Shown: positions 16,700 through 24,655, counted from the first letter of the stretch. The stretch is 32,423 nt of DNA from Thermomicrobium sp. (GCA_026419575.1 JANZZC010000082.1:1-32423); one strand, 5' to 3'. Notes: generated by a model not told the origin, from the sequence alone. Numbers and translations: made by a program.

Positions 16700-18508
16700 T
16701 CAGCACCCACTCGTGGTCGGCACGAGGAGGGGGTCGATCCCGAGCTCGTGCAACCGGGTTATCGGTACGAGGCCGTCCGGAGTCCAGCCCCGTATACGGT
16801 AGTATGCCGCGACAAGCGCCTCGAGTTCAGCGGGATCGATGCCGTCCGGGCCGAGGAGGCGCTCGGGAAGGGTGTCGTCAGCACGGGTCCACCCCTGCCG
16901 GAGATTGAACAGCTTCTTAAGCGTGACGATCCGTTCGCCGGCCGTGCGCAGTTCCTCGGCGCTCTCGGCGAGGCCGGTGACCAGCCGGAGGAGCTCCGCG
17001 GCCTCGGCGAAGAAGTCGTCGAAACAGTGGCGGAGGAACTTGCAGAGCGGGAGCGCGTCGAGGACGGCGGAGCGATCCTCGCTGCGGGCAGTGGCGAGCG
17101 CGATCCGGTCGACCTCGTCACCGGCGCGTTCGGAGAAGTCGATTTCGTAGGCCGACGTTCGATTGTGGCAGGCACCGCGCGGCGTGACCGCGAAACCGAG
17201 GGCCATGGCGCGCAGCTTCCGCGGATGATACCCGGGAAGCTCCAGGCCCTTGACGTGCATCGCCCAGGCGTGGCTGCCCTGCCCGACGATGTCGGCCGCG
17301 CGGCGGGAGCCTTCGGCGAGCAGGTCGCCGAGGGGACTGCGCCGTTCGCCGATCGCTTCCAGCGTCCGGAGGAGACTCCGGCCGTCGCCGAAGCGGGGCC
17401 ACTCCGCCGGGTCACCGGGAAGCGCGATCCCGCGCTCGACGCATTCCATCGCCCACGCGACGGTGCCGCCTGCGCTGATGGCGTCCATCCCGTAGCGGTC
17501 GCAGAGCGCAGCGGCACGCAGGACGACGTTGGGGTCATCGATCCCGCAGAGCGAGCCGAGGGCGAAGAGGGACTCGTACTCGAGCCGAACGGTCGTGGCT
17601 GGCCCGTCATCGGTGGTGCGGAAGTGGTGCTCGCAGCCGACGGTACAGGCGGCGCAGGCTTGCCGGTCGGCGCGGTGCGCGGTCGCCAGCCGCTCGCCGG
17701 CGAGCGTCTCGGCAGCGGGGAAGCTGCCGGCAGCGAAGTTCCGGGTGGGAAGGACGCCGAGACGACTGAAGAAGACCAGATTGGCGACGGTGCCGAGCTC
17801 GCGGTACTTGGCGGTCTCCGGGCCGAGGCTGCGCTCGGCTAACCGTCGGGCCGCGCGGGCGACCGCGGCCGGGTCGGCGACCGGCGGGAAGCGGCCGGTT
17901 CCGCGGATCGCGATCGCCTTGAGTCGCTTGGTGCCGAGGACGGCGCCCGGGCCGGTCCGACCGGCGAGGCGGCCATCGTTGACGACGGCCGCGAAGCGCA
18001 CGAGGCGCTCGCCGGCGCGACCGATCGCCGCGACGCGCAGGTCGCGCCCGAACTCGGCTCGCAGCCGACCCGCGGTCTCCTCGGGGTCGAGGCCGAGCAG
18101 GTCATGGGCCGGTCGCAGGGAGACGCGATCGTCCTCGACGAGGAGGACCGACCAATCGGGTGCCTGGCCGAGCAGGACGAGGGCATCGAAACCGGTACGG
18201 CGCAGGACGAGCGCGAAGTAGCTCGAGGTGAGCGAGTCACCGATGAAGCCGGTCTGGGGCGACGTCGTCGCGATGGCGAGCTTGCTCGACGTGGTGAGGC
18301 CGGTACCGATGAACGGTCCGGTCGCGAGGACGAAGGGGTTGGCGGGCGATTGCGGGTCGACGCGCGGTGGTGCGAAACGGAGGAGCAGCCAGGTGGCGAG
18401 ACCCGTACCGCCGAGGACACGGCGGAACACGTCGTCCGGGATGGGGAACGGCTGGGCAGTCCCGGAGGCGAGATCGACGACGAGCGCTCGGCCGTGCACG
18501 CCGTGCAT
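16700..18508 (-). CDS. tungsten-type aldehyde ferredoxin oxidoreductase
   Basis: This 602-residue member of the AOR family oxidises aldehydes to carboxylates using a bis-pterin tungsten (or molybdenum) centre, a [4Fe-4S] cluster and ferredoxin. The N-terminal domain has VLGGTGLATWLLLRF (31-45) and TGPFIGTGLTTSSKLAIATTSPQTG, with NDGRLAGRTGPGAVLGTKRLKAIAI as the pterin-binding block. Cluster cysteines fit the family spacing: Cys285-x2-Cys288-x3-Cys292 plus Cys489 (PLCKFLRHC). It uses the ATG at 18508 with GGAGGAG upstream; the frame remains open much further upstream but that reads as non-coding. The start overlaps the MoaD-like gene stop by one base. Which aldehyde it uses is not visible. The C-terminus ends TSGC. 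Confidence 0.93.
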   Translation of the reverse strand: MHGVHGRALVVDLASGTAQPFPIPDDVFRRVLGGTGLATWLLLRFAPPRVDPQSPANPFVLATGPFIGTGLTTSSKLAIATTSPQTGFIGDSLTSSYFALVLRRTGFDALVLLGQAPDWSVLLVEDDRVSLRPAHDLLGLDPEETAGRLRAEFGRDLRVAAIGRAGERLVRFAAVVNDGRLAGRTGPGAVLGTKRLKAIAIRGTGRFPPVADPAAVARAARRLAERSLGPETAKYRELGTVANLVFFSRLGVLPTRNFAAGSFPAAETLAGERLATAHRADRQACAACTVGCEHHFRTTDDGPATTVRLEYESLFALGSLCGIDDPNVVLRAAALCDRYGMDAISAGGTVAWAMECVERGIALPGDPAEWPRFGDGRSLLRTLEAIGERRSPLGDLLAEGSRRAADIVGQGSHAWAMHVKGLELPGYHPRKLRAMALGFAVTPRGACHNRTSAYEIDFSERAGDEVDRIALATARSEDRSAVLDALPLCKFLRHCFDDFFAEAAELLRLVTGLAESAEELRTAGERIVTLKKLFNLRQGWTRADDTLPERLLGPDGIDPAELEALVAAYYRIRGWTPDGLVPITRLHELGIDPLLVPTTSGC

Positions 18509-18795
18509 CAGCGGACTCCTCCGGCTTGCGCCGCGACGAGCAGCACTTCGGTGCCGGGCCGGAGCTCGGTCTCCGGATCCCGCGTGAACCGGCCGTCGAC
18601 GACGAACACATAGCCACGGTTGAGCCAACCCTCGCTGGGGTCGATCACGGTGCCGAGGAGCGCGGGGAACCGTTCGGCCAGGACCTGGACGAGCGCGCGG
18701 AGCGTCGGAGCGGTTGCCTCGACCCGACGTCGACCCGCCAGGAGGGCCGGCAGGCCGTAGAACTCGACCGACAACATGGAGGTGTCGCGTGCCAT
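18508..18795 (-). CDS. MoaD/ThiS-like sulfur carrier beside the AOR gene
   Basis: This 95-residue beta-grasp protein reads VEFYGLPALLAGRRRVEA, TLRALVQVLAERFPAL, GYVFVVDGRF, then ELRPGTEVLLVAAQAGGVR, the MoaD order ending with the di-glycine. In molybdopterin synthase the last Gly carries the thiocarboxylate sulfur used to make the pterin dithiolene. Here Gly92-Gly93 is followed by Val-Arg, so it is not C-terminal as encoded. The gene runs into the oxidoreductase gene with a one-base overlap, the usual pairing for tungstopterin enzymes. Starts at 18795 or 18777 are both possible; neither has a good ribosome site. A CATACT -10-like box lies at 18841-18846. Confidence 0.82.
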   Translation of the reverse strand: MARDTSMLSVEFYGLPALLAGRRRVEATAPTLRALVQVLAERFPALLGTVIDPSEGWLNRGYVFVVDGRFTRDPETELRPGTEVLLVAAQAGGVR

Positions 18796-19127
18796 GGGAA
18801 CCGAGCCATCCGATAGGCGAGCGGAAGCGTGTTCGACGCAAGTATGGCTGCTCGGTACGGAGGACGCAAGAAGGAGCCGGTTGCCGATACCGGTCAGCGG
18901 AACGCCGTCGCCTGGCCCGCTCGTCGCGCGGCTCGTGCGTGGGAGCGGGGCGGCGCGTTCCGTCGTGTCGGCCGGGGATCTCGCCCGGAGGGCGAACGAT
19001 GGTGGACGGCGCGGTGCCGGAGCGGGGAGCGGCGTTCGCACCAGCCGAACGGACGACTCGCGACAGGCGAACCGGTGGAGGACAATAGGGCGAGCCGAGC
19101 GGGCGGTCGGGGCGAGGAGGTCGGGCG
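18796..19127. other. divergent region between MoaD-like and permease genes
   Basis: These 332 bases lie between two divergent starts. I see no protein-like ORF. A minus-strand CATACT (18841-18846) could serve the MoaD-like gene, and GACAAT (19081-19086) could be a -10 for the permease gene, both without good -35 partners. Confidence 0.4.
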
Positions 19128-20075
19128 ATGCGCACGAGGATCGGGGAATCACTCGCCTGGCGGCGCTGGATCGACGGCGAGGCGTTCCTCGCGGTGCTGA
19201 TCTGGGGAGCGTCGTTCCCGATCGCCAAGCACGGGGTGGATGCGTTCGGCCCGCTGGCGTTCGCCGTGTTGCGCCTGCTCGTGGCGATCGCTTGCCTGCT
19301 CCTGTGGCTACGGCTGCGCGGCGAATCGCTGCGCATCGAACGGGCCGATTGGCCGCGCTTGGCGCTGGCCGGGTTCGGCGCGATGGGAGTGTTCCAGATC
19401 GTCTTCCTCGTGGGGATGCGGCACACGACCTCGACGCACAGCGCGTTGTTCTTGAATACGAGCCCGCTGTGGGCGTTACCGATTTCCTGGCTGTTCGAGC
19501 GCGAGCGGCCGCGGGTGGCGGGGCTGATCGGTGCGGCGTTGGGCTTCCTCGGCGTGGTGCTCATGGTGGGAACGCCCGATCCGACCGGACGGGCAACACT
19601 GCTCGGCGATCTGTTGACGCTCGGTGCGGCGATCTGCTGGGTCGGTGTCACGCTGATCCCGCGACCGCTGGTCAAGCGGTACGGGGCGGTGCCGGTGACG
19701 ACCTGGATGCTCGCCTCGAGCCTCGTGGTAGTCGGTCTCGCGGGTGCGCGCGAAACGGTGGCCGCGCTCGCCGCGCCGCTGGGCTTGGGTGCGTGGGGGG
19801 CGCTGCTCTATACGGGCATCCTGGCGATGGTCGGAGCGAACGTGTTCTGGCAGCGGGCGGTGCAGCGTCTCGGTGCTGCGACGACGCTCGTCTACTATTA
19901 CCTCCAGCCGGGCATCGCGATGGCGCTGGGTGCAGCCTTCCTGGGCGAGCGGGTGAGGCTCGCCCAGGTCGTGGGGTTGGTGGCGGTGTTCGCGGGCGGG
20001 CTCGTCGCCCAGCGTGCAGCGGTCAGGCCCGAGACGATCCGGCGGGTGGAGCCGGCGGGCCAGCGGGCCGACTGA
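19128..20075 (+). CDS. EamA/DMT-family permease (second copy in window)
   Basis: This 315-residue membrane protein has about ten helices in two EamA repeats. The first opens with FLAVLIWGASFPIAKHGVDAFGP and contains FLNTSPLWALPISWLFERERP; the second contains LVYYYLQPGIAMALGAAFLGERV. These are the canonical EamA blocks and are closer to the RhaT/YdcZ-like family consensus than those of the permease in the F420 run. Substrate unknown; amino acids or metabolites are usual. ATG at 19128 with AGGAGG upstream. It reads alone, convergent with the PQQ dehydrogenase unit. Confidence 0.9.
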   Translation: MRTRIGESLAWRRWIDGEAFLAVLIWGASFPIAKHGVDAFGPLAFAVLRLLVAIACLLLWLRLRGESLRIERADWPRLALAGFGAMGVFQIVFLVGMRHTTSTHSALFLNTSPLWALPISWLFERERPRVAGLIGAALGFLGVVLMVGTPDPTGRATLLGDLLTLGAAICWVGVTLIPRPLVKRYGAVPVTTWMLASSLVVVGLAGARETVAALAAPLGLGAWGALLYTGILAMVGANVFWQRAVQRLGAATTLVYYYLQPGIAMALGAAFLGERVRLAQVVGLVAVFAGGLVAQRAAVRPETIRRVEPAGQRAD

Positions 20076-20174
20076 CGGAGCCGTGTCGTCGGCCGGCGCG
20101 TGGTCAGCGAACCGGTCGCGTACCGCCGTCGTGAGGTCGAGACCAGTCACGGTGCCGAATCCCACGACGATCCG
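20076..20174. other. intergenic, convergent ends
   Basis: This short stretch lies between the permease stop and the end of the fragment described next. No clear terminator hairpin or gene is seen. Confidence 0.4.
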
Positions 20175-20423
20175 CTAGATCATCAGCCACAGCTGCGCGG
20201 CGTCGCGACCGAGGACGCCCCGGCCGTCGGCGGGCGTGCCGGCGTCGGAGACGACGACGCGCTCGGTCTGGGCGAGCGGCTGCACCGCTGCTTCGACGTT
20301 CTCGGGGAGTTGTTCGACAACATTCGGCGGTCCGGTGGGTCCGATGGCCTCGCTCGGCGCAGCCGGTGTCCGCTCGGAAGGGACGGGAACGAGCCCGGCC
20401 GGGCCATGGGACGGGATGTCCGG
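20175..20423 (-). pseudogene. start-less fragment, possibly flotillin C-terminus
   Basis: Directly after the sugar dehydrogenase TGA, the same frame stays open for 82 codons to a TAG. The reading is protein-like, with high GC at third positions: a Pro/Ser-rich opening, then VVEQLPENVEAAVQPLAQTE and RVVVSDAGTP. That segment resembles the stretch near the C-terminus of flotillin-type (SPFH) proteins, where LPE, a run of alanines and PLA precede a strand. There is no ATG or GTG near the beginning and no ribosome site, so it is most likely a gene remnant. Read-through of the TGA is possible but unlikely. The family link is by eye only. Confidence 0.3.
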
Positions 20424-21731
20424 TCACTGCGGCGCGATGCGCAGGAGACGGTCGTCGCCGCGGCGGGGACTGCCGCGGCCGTCGCGATTGCTGGTCAGGA
20501 GGTAGAGGGCACCGTCCGGACCCTCGACGACGGTGCGCAGCCGACCGAACTCGCCTCGGTAGAGCGGTTCGAGGAGTTCGGCACTGCGACCGTCGGGCGA
20601 GAGGACGAGCCGCCAGAGCGTCTGGCTGCGCAGTCCGGCGAACAGGAGGTTCCCCTGCCACTGCGGAATGCGGCCGGAGCGCACGAACGTCGCGCCGCTG
20701 GGGGCCCAAGTCGCCGTCCCGCTCTCGATGACCGGCGGCATGGCGTCGGGGAGCGCCTGACGGACGAGCGTCCCGACGACGAACGGCCAACCGTAGTTCC
20801 GGCCCGGCTCGATCGCGTTGACTTCGTCGTGAGCAGCCAGCCCGAGGTCGCCGGTCGGGCCGTGCTCGGTGGCGTAGAGGCGACCGTCGCTCGTCCAGGC
20901 GAGACCCTGGGGATTGCGATGGCCGTAGGACCAGACCGGCGAGCCAGGGAACGGGTTGTCGGCCGGCACGGAACCGTCCGGTTCGAGGCGGAGGATCTTG
21001 CCGGCGAGCGAGTTCAGGTCCTGCGCTGCGGTCGGTTCCCGAGCGTCCCCGGTGGTCACGTAGAGCTTGCCGTCGGGACCGAAGGCGATCCGCCCACCGT
21101 CGTGGATGGTGGCGCCTGGTATGCGGTCGATGACGACGACCGGATCGACGAGACGGTCGCCCATAGCGGTGCAACGCACGACGCGGTTCCAGAGGCGATC
21201 GCCCTCGCTGTAGGTGTAGTAGAGGTACACCCAAGGGGTGGTCGGGAAGTCGGGATGGAGCGCCAGCCCGAGCAGGCCTGCCTCGCCGGTCGCCGCGACG
21301 GGGAGCGTCAGGACCGGCTCGGGGACGAGCTGGCCGTCGCGGACCAGGCGGACGCGTCCCGGTCGCTCGGTGAGTAAGAGACGTCCGTCGGGAGCGAAGG
21401 CGACTTCCCAGGGGGCTTCGAGGCCACCGACGACCGTCTCGACGCGCAGCTCGACCGGCCCACTGGGTGTGGGAGCCGGTGTCGCGGTCGGCGTAGGAGG
21501 AGCCGGCGACAGCGGAGGCGTCGCAGGGAAAGCGGTCGGCGTGGGCGGCAGCGCGACGGGAGCTGTGGTCGGCGACGCGGCGCGTGTCGTCGGTGTCACC
21601 GGTGGGGTACTCGCCGTGGTCCGGACACCGAGGTTGCAGGCGGGAAGCAGCAGCGTGGCGAGCAGGAACGCCCGTCGCGTGCTGCGGGGCCGTAGGCGGG
21701 CGGGGGACGGTATGGTCGGACCGAACGACAT
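20424..21731 (-). CDS. secreted PQQ-type sugar dehydrogenase (aldose dehydrogenase family)
   Basis: This 435-residue exported protein has a twin-arginine-like signal with lipobox (STRRAFLLATLLLPAC, Cys32), a Thr/Pro/Ala-rich linker to about residue 92, then a six-bladed beta-propeller of the glucose/sorbosone dehydrogenase family. Diagnostic blocks are LEAPWEVAFAPDGRLLLTERPGRV, GLLGLALHPDF, YLYYTY, HDGGRIAFGPDGKLYVTTGD, YGHRNPQGLAW, ATEHGP and NYGWPF. Relatives (YliI/Asd type) oxidise aldoses with PQQ at the cell surface. No PQQ biosynthesis genes are in view, so the cofactor would have to be made elsewhere or taken up. The ATG lies 17 bases after the amidohydrolase stop, suggesting co-transcription. 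Confidence 0.92.
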   Translation of the reverse strand: MSFGPTIPSPARLRPRSTRRAFLLATLLLPACNLGVRTTASTPPVTPTTRAASPTTAPVALPPTPTAFPATPPLSPAPPTPTATPAPTPSGPVELRVETVVGGLEAPWEVAFAPDGRLLLTERPGRVRLVRDGQLVPEPVLTLPVAATGEAGLLGLALHPDFPTTPWVYLYYTYSEGDRLWNRVVRCTAMGDRLVDPVVVIDRIPGATIHDGGRIAFGPDGKLYVTTGDAREPTAAQDLNSLAGKILRLEPDGSVPADNPFPGSPVWSYGHRNPQGLAWTSDGRLYATEHGPTGDLGLAAHDEVNAIEPGRNYGWPFVVGTLVRQALPDAMPPVIESGTATWAPSGATFVRSGRIPQWQGNLLFAGLRSQTLWRLVLSPDGRSAELLEPLYRGEFGRLRTVVEGPDGALYLLTSNRDGRGSPRRGDDRLLRIAPQ

Positions 21732-21748
21732 GGCGGACCCTTTCCGGC

Positions 21749-23011
21749 TCAGGCGGCACCGAGATAGCGCAGCGCGATGGCGGTCATCAGGCGGACCCCG
21801 ACGGCGAGGGCATCCTCGTCGAGGTCGAAGCGCGGATGGTGGGGCGGGTAGACGATGTCACGCTCGGGGTTGGCGACACCGAGGCCGATCATGCAGACCG
21901 GGACGCGCTCGGCGACGAAGGCGAAGTCTTCTCCGGCCATGAGCGGCTCCCGATCGAAGACGCGGTCGGGGCCGAGGAGTTCGGTGGCGACCTGACGGGC
22001 GAGGGTGGAGAGCTCGGGGTCGTTGTGCATCGCTGGATAACCGCGCAGGTAGACCGTCTCGGCCCGGGCGCGCATCGCCTGCGCGATACCGCTGGCGAGT
22101 TCGGCGATGCGGCGCTCGAGCCAGTCGCGCACCGCCAGCGAGTAGGTGCGCACCGTGCCTTCGAGCACGGCGCGATCGGGGATGACGTTCGTCGCCGTTC
22201 CGGCCTGGAGCTTGCCGACCGTGATGACCGCTGCTTCGAGCGGATCCGTCTCGCGGCTCACCAGAGTCTGCAGCGCGAGGACGATCTGCGCGGCGACGAC
22301 GATCGGATCGACCGCAGTCTGCGGCTTGGCGGCGTGGCCACCGACGCCGTGCACGACGATCCGGAAGGTGTCGGCGGCAGCGGTCGCCGGCCCGGGCGAA
22401 ACGGAGACCTCACCGGCCCGGCGGGTGCTGTCGACGTGCAAAGCGAAGGCGGCGTCGACGCGCGGATTCTCGAGGATTCCGTCGGCGATCATGGCGGCGG
22501 CCCCGCCTGGCCCTTCTTCGGCGGGTTGGAACATGAGCTTCACGGTGCCGGCGAACCGGTCACGCAGCTGCTGGAGGAGTTCGGCGACGCCGAGCAGGAT
22601 CGTCGTGTGGGCGTCGTGCCCGCAGGCGTGCATGACGCCGGGACGGGTGGAGCGGTAGGGGACGTCGTTCTGTTCCTCGATCGGGAGGGCGTCCATATCG
22701 GCACGGAGGAGGACGGTGCGACCGGGACCGCGCTCGCCGCGGATCACCGCGAGGACGCCGTTGCCCCCCGTCGTCGGTCCGGGTTGGATCCCGGCGGCGC
22801 GCAACGCTTCCGGCGACATGAAGAGCGGGCGACCGTCGCCTCCGAGACCGGTTCGGTGCTCGATACCGAGCTCGCGGAGATGCCCGGCGACGAGCTTGGC
22901 CGTATTGGTCTCCTGGAGCGAGAGCTCGGGGTGCATGTGCAGGTAGCGCCGCGTCTCGCGGAGCCAGGCGTCGAGCTCCGGCGTGACGCGAACGATCTCT
23001 TCCCAGTGCAT
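21749..23011 (-). CDS. M20 family amidohydrolase
   Basis: This 420-residue member of the M20D (IAA-amino-acid hydrolase/hippurate hydrolase/N-acyl-amino acid amidohydrolase) group has the metal-site blocks LRADMDALPI (102-111), HACGHDAHTTILLG (Cys130, His132) and FQPAEEGPGGA (Glu165/166), then a dimerisation domain with VGGHAAKPQTAVDPI and a C-terminal PLMAGEDFAFVAERVP. It removes an acyl or peptidyl group from an amino acid nitrogen in the cytoplasm. Between RTGLGG and GNGVLAVI there is an extra stretch of about 24 residues (58-82) that many relatives lack. ATG with AGGAGGAG upstream. It is the first gene of a two-gene unit with the PQQ dehydrogenase. Confidence 0.92.
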   Translation of the reverse strand: MHWEEIVRVTPELDAWLRETRRYLHMHPELSLQETNTAKLVAGHLRELGIEHRTGLGGDGRPLFMSPEALRAAGIQPGPTTGGNGVLAVIRGERGPGRTVLLRADMDALPIEEQNDVPYRSTRPGVMHACGHDAHTTILLGVAELLQQLRDRFAGTVKLMFQPAEEGPGGAAAMIADGILENPRVDAAFALHVDSTRRAGEVSVSPGPATAAADTFRIVVHGVGGHAAKPQTAVDPIVVAAQIVLALQTLVSRETDPLEAAVITVGKLQAGTATNVIPDRAVLEGTVRTYSLAVRDWLERRIAELASGIAQAMRARAETVYLRGYPAMHNDPELSTLARQVATELLGPDRVFDREPLMAGEDFAFVAERVPVCMIGLGVANPERDIVYPPHHPRFDLDEDALAVGVRLMTAIALRYLGAA

Positions 23012-23190
23012 CGGCTCCTCCTCGTCGTTTCCCGTGCCTGGGCTGATCGTACCACCGGCGGGAGTAGGGACGGTGGGTGGCGGAGCTTTTGCACGGGCAC
23101 GAGGCTTCTGCGAAGATTGGGGTGGAGGAGACGGTCGGGCGCGGTGCGGTCGCGGCGGAGTGTGGACGCGCTCCCGGAGGCTCGCCAGGG

Positions 23191-23871
23191 ATGCTCCTCG
23201 GCTTCTTCGGACGTCTGGCCAGTATCGTCACGATCGACCTCGTGCTGAGCGGGGACAATGCCCTGGTGATCGGGATGGTGGCGCACCGGCTACCGCCTCG
23301 CCAGCGACGCTGGGCGATGCTGCTCGGTGGGATGGGGGCGATCGGCCTGCGGGTAGCGTTCACCGCACTCGCGGCGCTCTTGCTGGCGATTCCGCTGCTC
23401 CAGGCGATCGGTGGGCTGCTCATCGGATGGATCGGCTTCAAGCTCGCGCGGGAAGAGGCGGGAGAGCGGGCGATTGCTCCGGCGAGTTCGCTCCGGGAAG
23501 CGGTGCAAACGATCACGCTCGCGGACTTCGTGATGAGCTTCGACAACATGTTGGCCGTCGGAGGCGCGTCGCACGGGACGGTGGAGCTGCTGGTCTTCGG
23601 GTTGCTGCTGTCGATGTCGTTGCTCCTGTTCGGGAGCGGGCTGATCGCGGCCGTGTTGGATCGGGTGCGTTGGCTGGTGTGGGTGGGGGTCGCGGTGCTC
23701 GCGGTCACCGGGGGACGCATGATCGTGGAGGACCCGATCGTGCGGGCACACGCGAGCGAGGCGCTGGTCTGGCCGGCCGTGGCGATCTTCAGCGGGACGG
23801 TGGGGCTGGCTGCCGCGTGGCCGAAGCTGGTGCACCGGTGGGCGAGGCAGCGACGGGGGCGCGAGGAGTGA
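23191..23871 (+). CDS. TerC family membrane protein (YjbE/YkoY type)
   Basis: This 226-residue protein has about seven hydrophobic helices. Two conserved acidic repeats identify the family: SIVTIDLVLSGDNALVIGMV in the first helix pair and ITLADFVMSFDNMLAVGG in the second. YjbE/YkoY-type TerC proteins are linked to manganese export or metal loading of exported proteins. The ATG at 23191 has GGAGG ten bases upstream and puts the first conserved helix at the N-terminus as in relatives; an in-frame ATG at 23077 would add 38 residues that look non-coding. I looked for a manganese (yybP-ykoY) riboswitch upstream and did not find one. A small gene follows after 28 bases. Confidence 0.9.
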   Translation: MLLGFFGRLASIVTIDLVLSGDNALVIGMVAHRLPPRQRRWAMLLGGMGAIGLRVAFTALAALLLAIPLLQAIGGLLIGWIGFKLAREEAGERAIAPASSLREAVQTITLADFVMSFDNMLAVGGASHGTVELLVFGLLLSMSLLLFGSGLIAAVLDRVRWLVWVGVAVLAVTGGRMIVEDPIVRAHASEALVWPAVAIFSGTVGLAAAWPKLVHRWARQRRGREE

Positions 23872-23899
23872 GCGCGACGGCGGCGAGGGAGCGAAGAGG

Positions 23900-24205
23900 A
23901 TGTACATCGGTCGGTTTCCGTACGGACGATACGAGCGGGCGCCGCAGCCCGATCTCGAGCTGGAGGACCTGCGACGCGTCTACGTGCTGGTACCGCGGGA
24001 AGACGGGCGGGGCGACGAGAACGTCACCGTGGCCGACATGACGGATCGGCAGTTCCGCGAGTGGATCGTGGCGAAGGCAGCGCTGCACGGCGTGCCGCTC
24101 ATCCCACCGCTCGGTCGGATCGGGCTGGAGACGCGGCTGCGCCTGCTGAACTATTTGATTCACCAGGGCGTGCGGATCTACCTGGTACCGAAGCCGGACG
24201 CGTGA
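23900..24205 (+). CDS. hypothetical protein downstream of TerC
   Basis: This 101-residue soluble protein is unrecognised. A short basic, aromatic N-terminus (MYIGRFPYGRYERAPQPDLE) precedes a strand (RVYVLVP), an acidic loop, and a helical half with MTDRQFREWIVAKAAL and ETRLRLLNYLIHQGVRIYLV. No cysteines, signal or membrane segment. It lies 28 bases after the TerC-family gene and probably shares its transcript, with a hairpin terminator 40 bases past its stop. No function is proposed. Confidence 0.7.
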   Translation: MYIGRFPYGRYERAPQPDLELEDLRRVYVLVPREDGRGDENVTVADMTDRQFREWIVAKAALHGVPLIPPLGRIGLETRLRLLNYLIHQGVRIYLVPKPDA

Positions 24206-24244
24206 TCCGCGCGAGCTCCCGAGGCGCGGTCGAGAAGGCCGCCG

Positions 24245-24265
24245 GCGTCCGTCCCCGCCGGACGC
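24245..24265 (+). terminator. hairpin after the TerC unit
   Basis: GCGTCCG and CGGACGC form a perfect 7-bp stem with a 7-base loop, 40 bases past the stop at 24205. No U-run follows. Confidence 0.4.
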
Positions 24266-24311
24266 GCCCGCTCACGACATATCCCAGCGGCTGGACGGTC
24301 GAGACCTCCAC

Positions 24312-24328
24312 GGCGGCAGCAGGCCGCC
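24312..24328. repeat. short inverted repeat
   Basis: GGCGGC and GCCGCC with a 5-base loop (AGCAG). It is the second hairpin of the series after the TerC unit. Confidence 0.35.
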
Positions 24329-24343
24329 AGGCGAAGCGCGGAT

Positions 24344-24373
24344 GCGACTGCCTGCTGCCCAGCAGGCAGTCGC
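24344..24373 (+). terminator. strong 14-bp hairpin
   Basis: GCGACTGCCTGCTG and its exact complement are separated by two bases, the longest perfect stem I saw in the window. GAAGC at 24333 and GCTTC just after could extend it with a bulge. It is about 140 bases past the last gene of the TerC unit, so it may be a back-up terminator or part of a structured element. Confidence 0.55.
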
Positions 24374-24381
24374 GCTTCCGT

Positions 24382-24417
24382 CGTTCGTGGCGTCGGGTAG
24401 CCGAGGGCACACGAACG
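24382..24417. repeat. inverted repeat with nested stem
   Basis: CGTTCGTG and CACGAACG form a perfect 8-bp outer stem. Inside it, TCGG-GTAG-CCGA makes a small nested hairpin. Confidence 0.4.
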
Positions 24418-24425
24418 GGCGCGTG

Positions 24426-24479
24426 CCGGTCCGTCCGGCGCGCGGAGGCGCGGTCGTCGGCGCCGGCGCTCCGGACCGG
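24426..24479. repeat. two-part inverted repeat
   Basis: CCGGTCCG (24426-24433) pairs with CGGACCGG (24472-24479), and CCGGCGC (24435-24441) with GCGCCGG (24460-24466), forming one long stem with a small asymmetric internal loop. Confidence 0.4.
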
Positions 24480-24631
24480 ACAGGCGAATCCGTTCTCAGG
24501 GCGTCGGTCTAAAGCAGCGGCGTCGAAGTGTCGTTCCAGAGGGGCCGCGTGATCGGCGTATGAGGGAGCTCCGAGAAGGGCGGCCTGGCAGTCGTCCGTG
24601 CCCAGGTGCGAGCGCTCGACTGACGATCCCG

Positions 24632-24655
24632 GCGGACCGCGGGGGAGCGGTCCGC
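24632..24655. repeat. 9-bp inverted repeat
   Basis: GCGGACCGC and GCGGTCCGC around the loop GGGGGA. It lies in the gene-free region with no adjacent gene end. Confidence 0.4.

Noticed and set aside
18509-19675. Long N-terminal extension of the aldehyde oxidoreductase
   Set aside because: It would run across the MoaD-like gene and beyond, and has no domain content; ATG 18508 fits the family start.
20424-20426. Selenocysteine or read-through at the dehydrogenase TGA
   Set aside because: The protein already ends at the family's normal C-terminus and no SECIS-like hairpin is evident; the following frame is better explained as a separate remnant.
23012-23190. Manganese (yybP-ykoY) riboswitch before the TerC-family gene
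   Set aside because: The conserved core sequences of that riboswitch are not visible.
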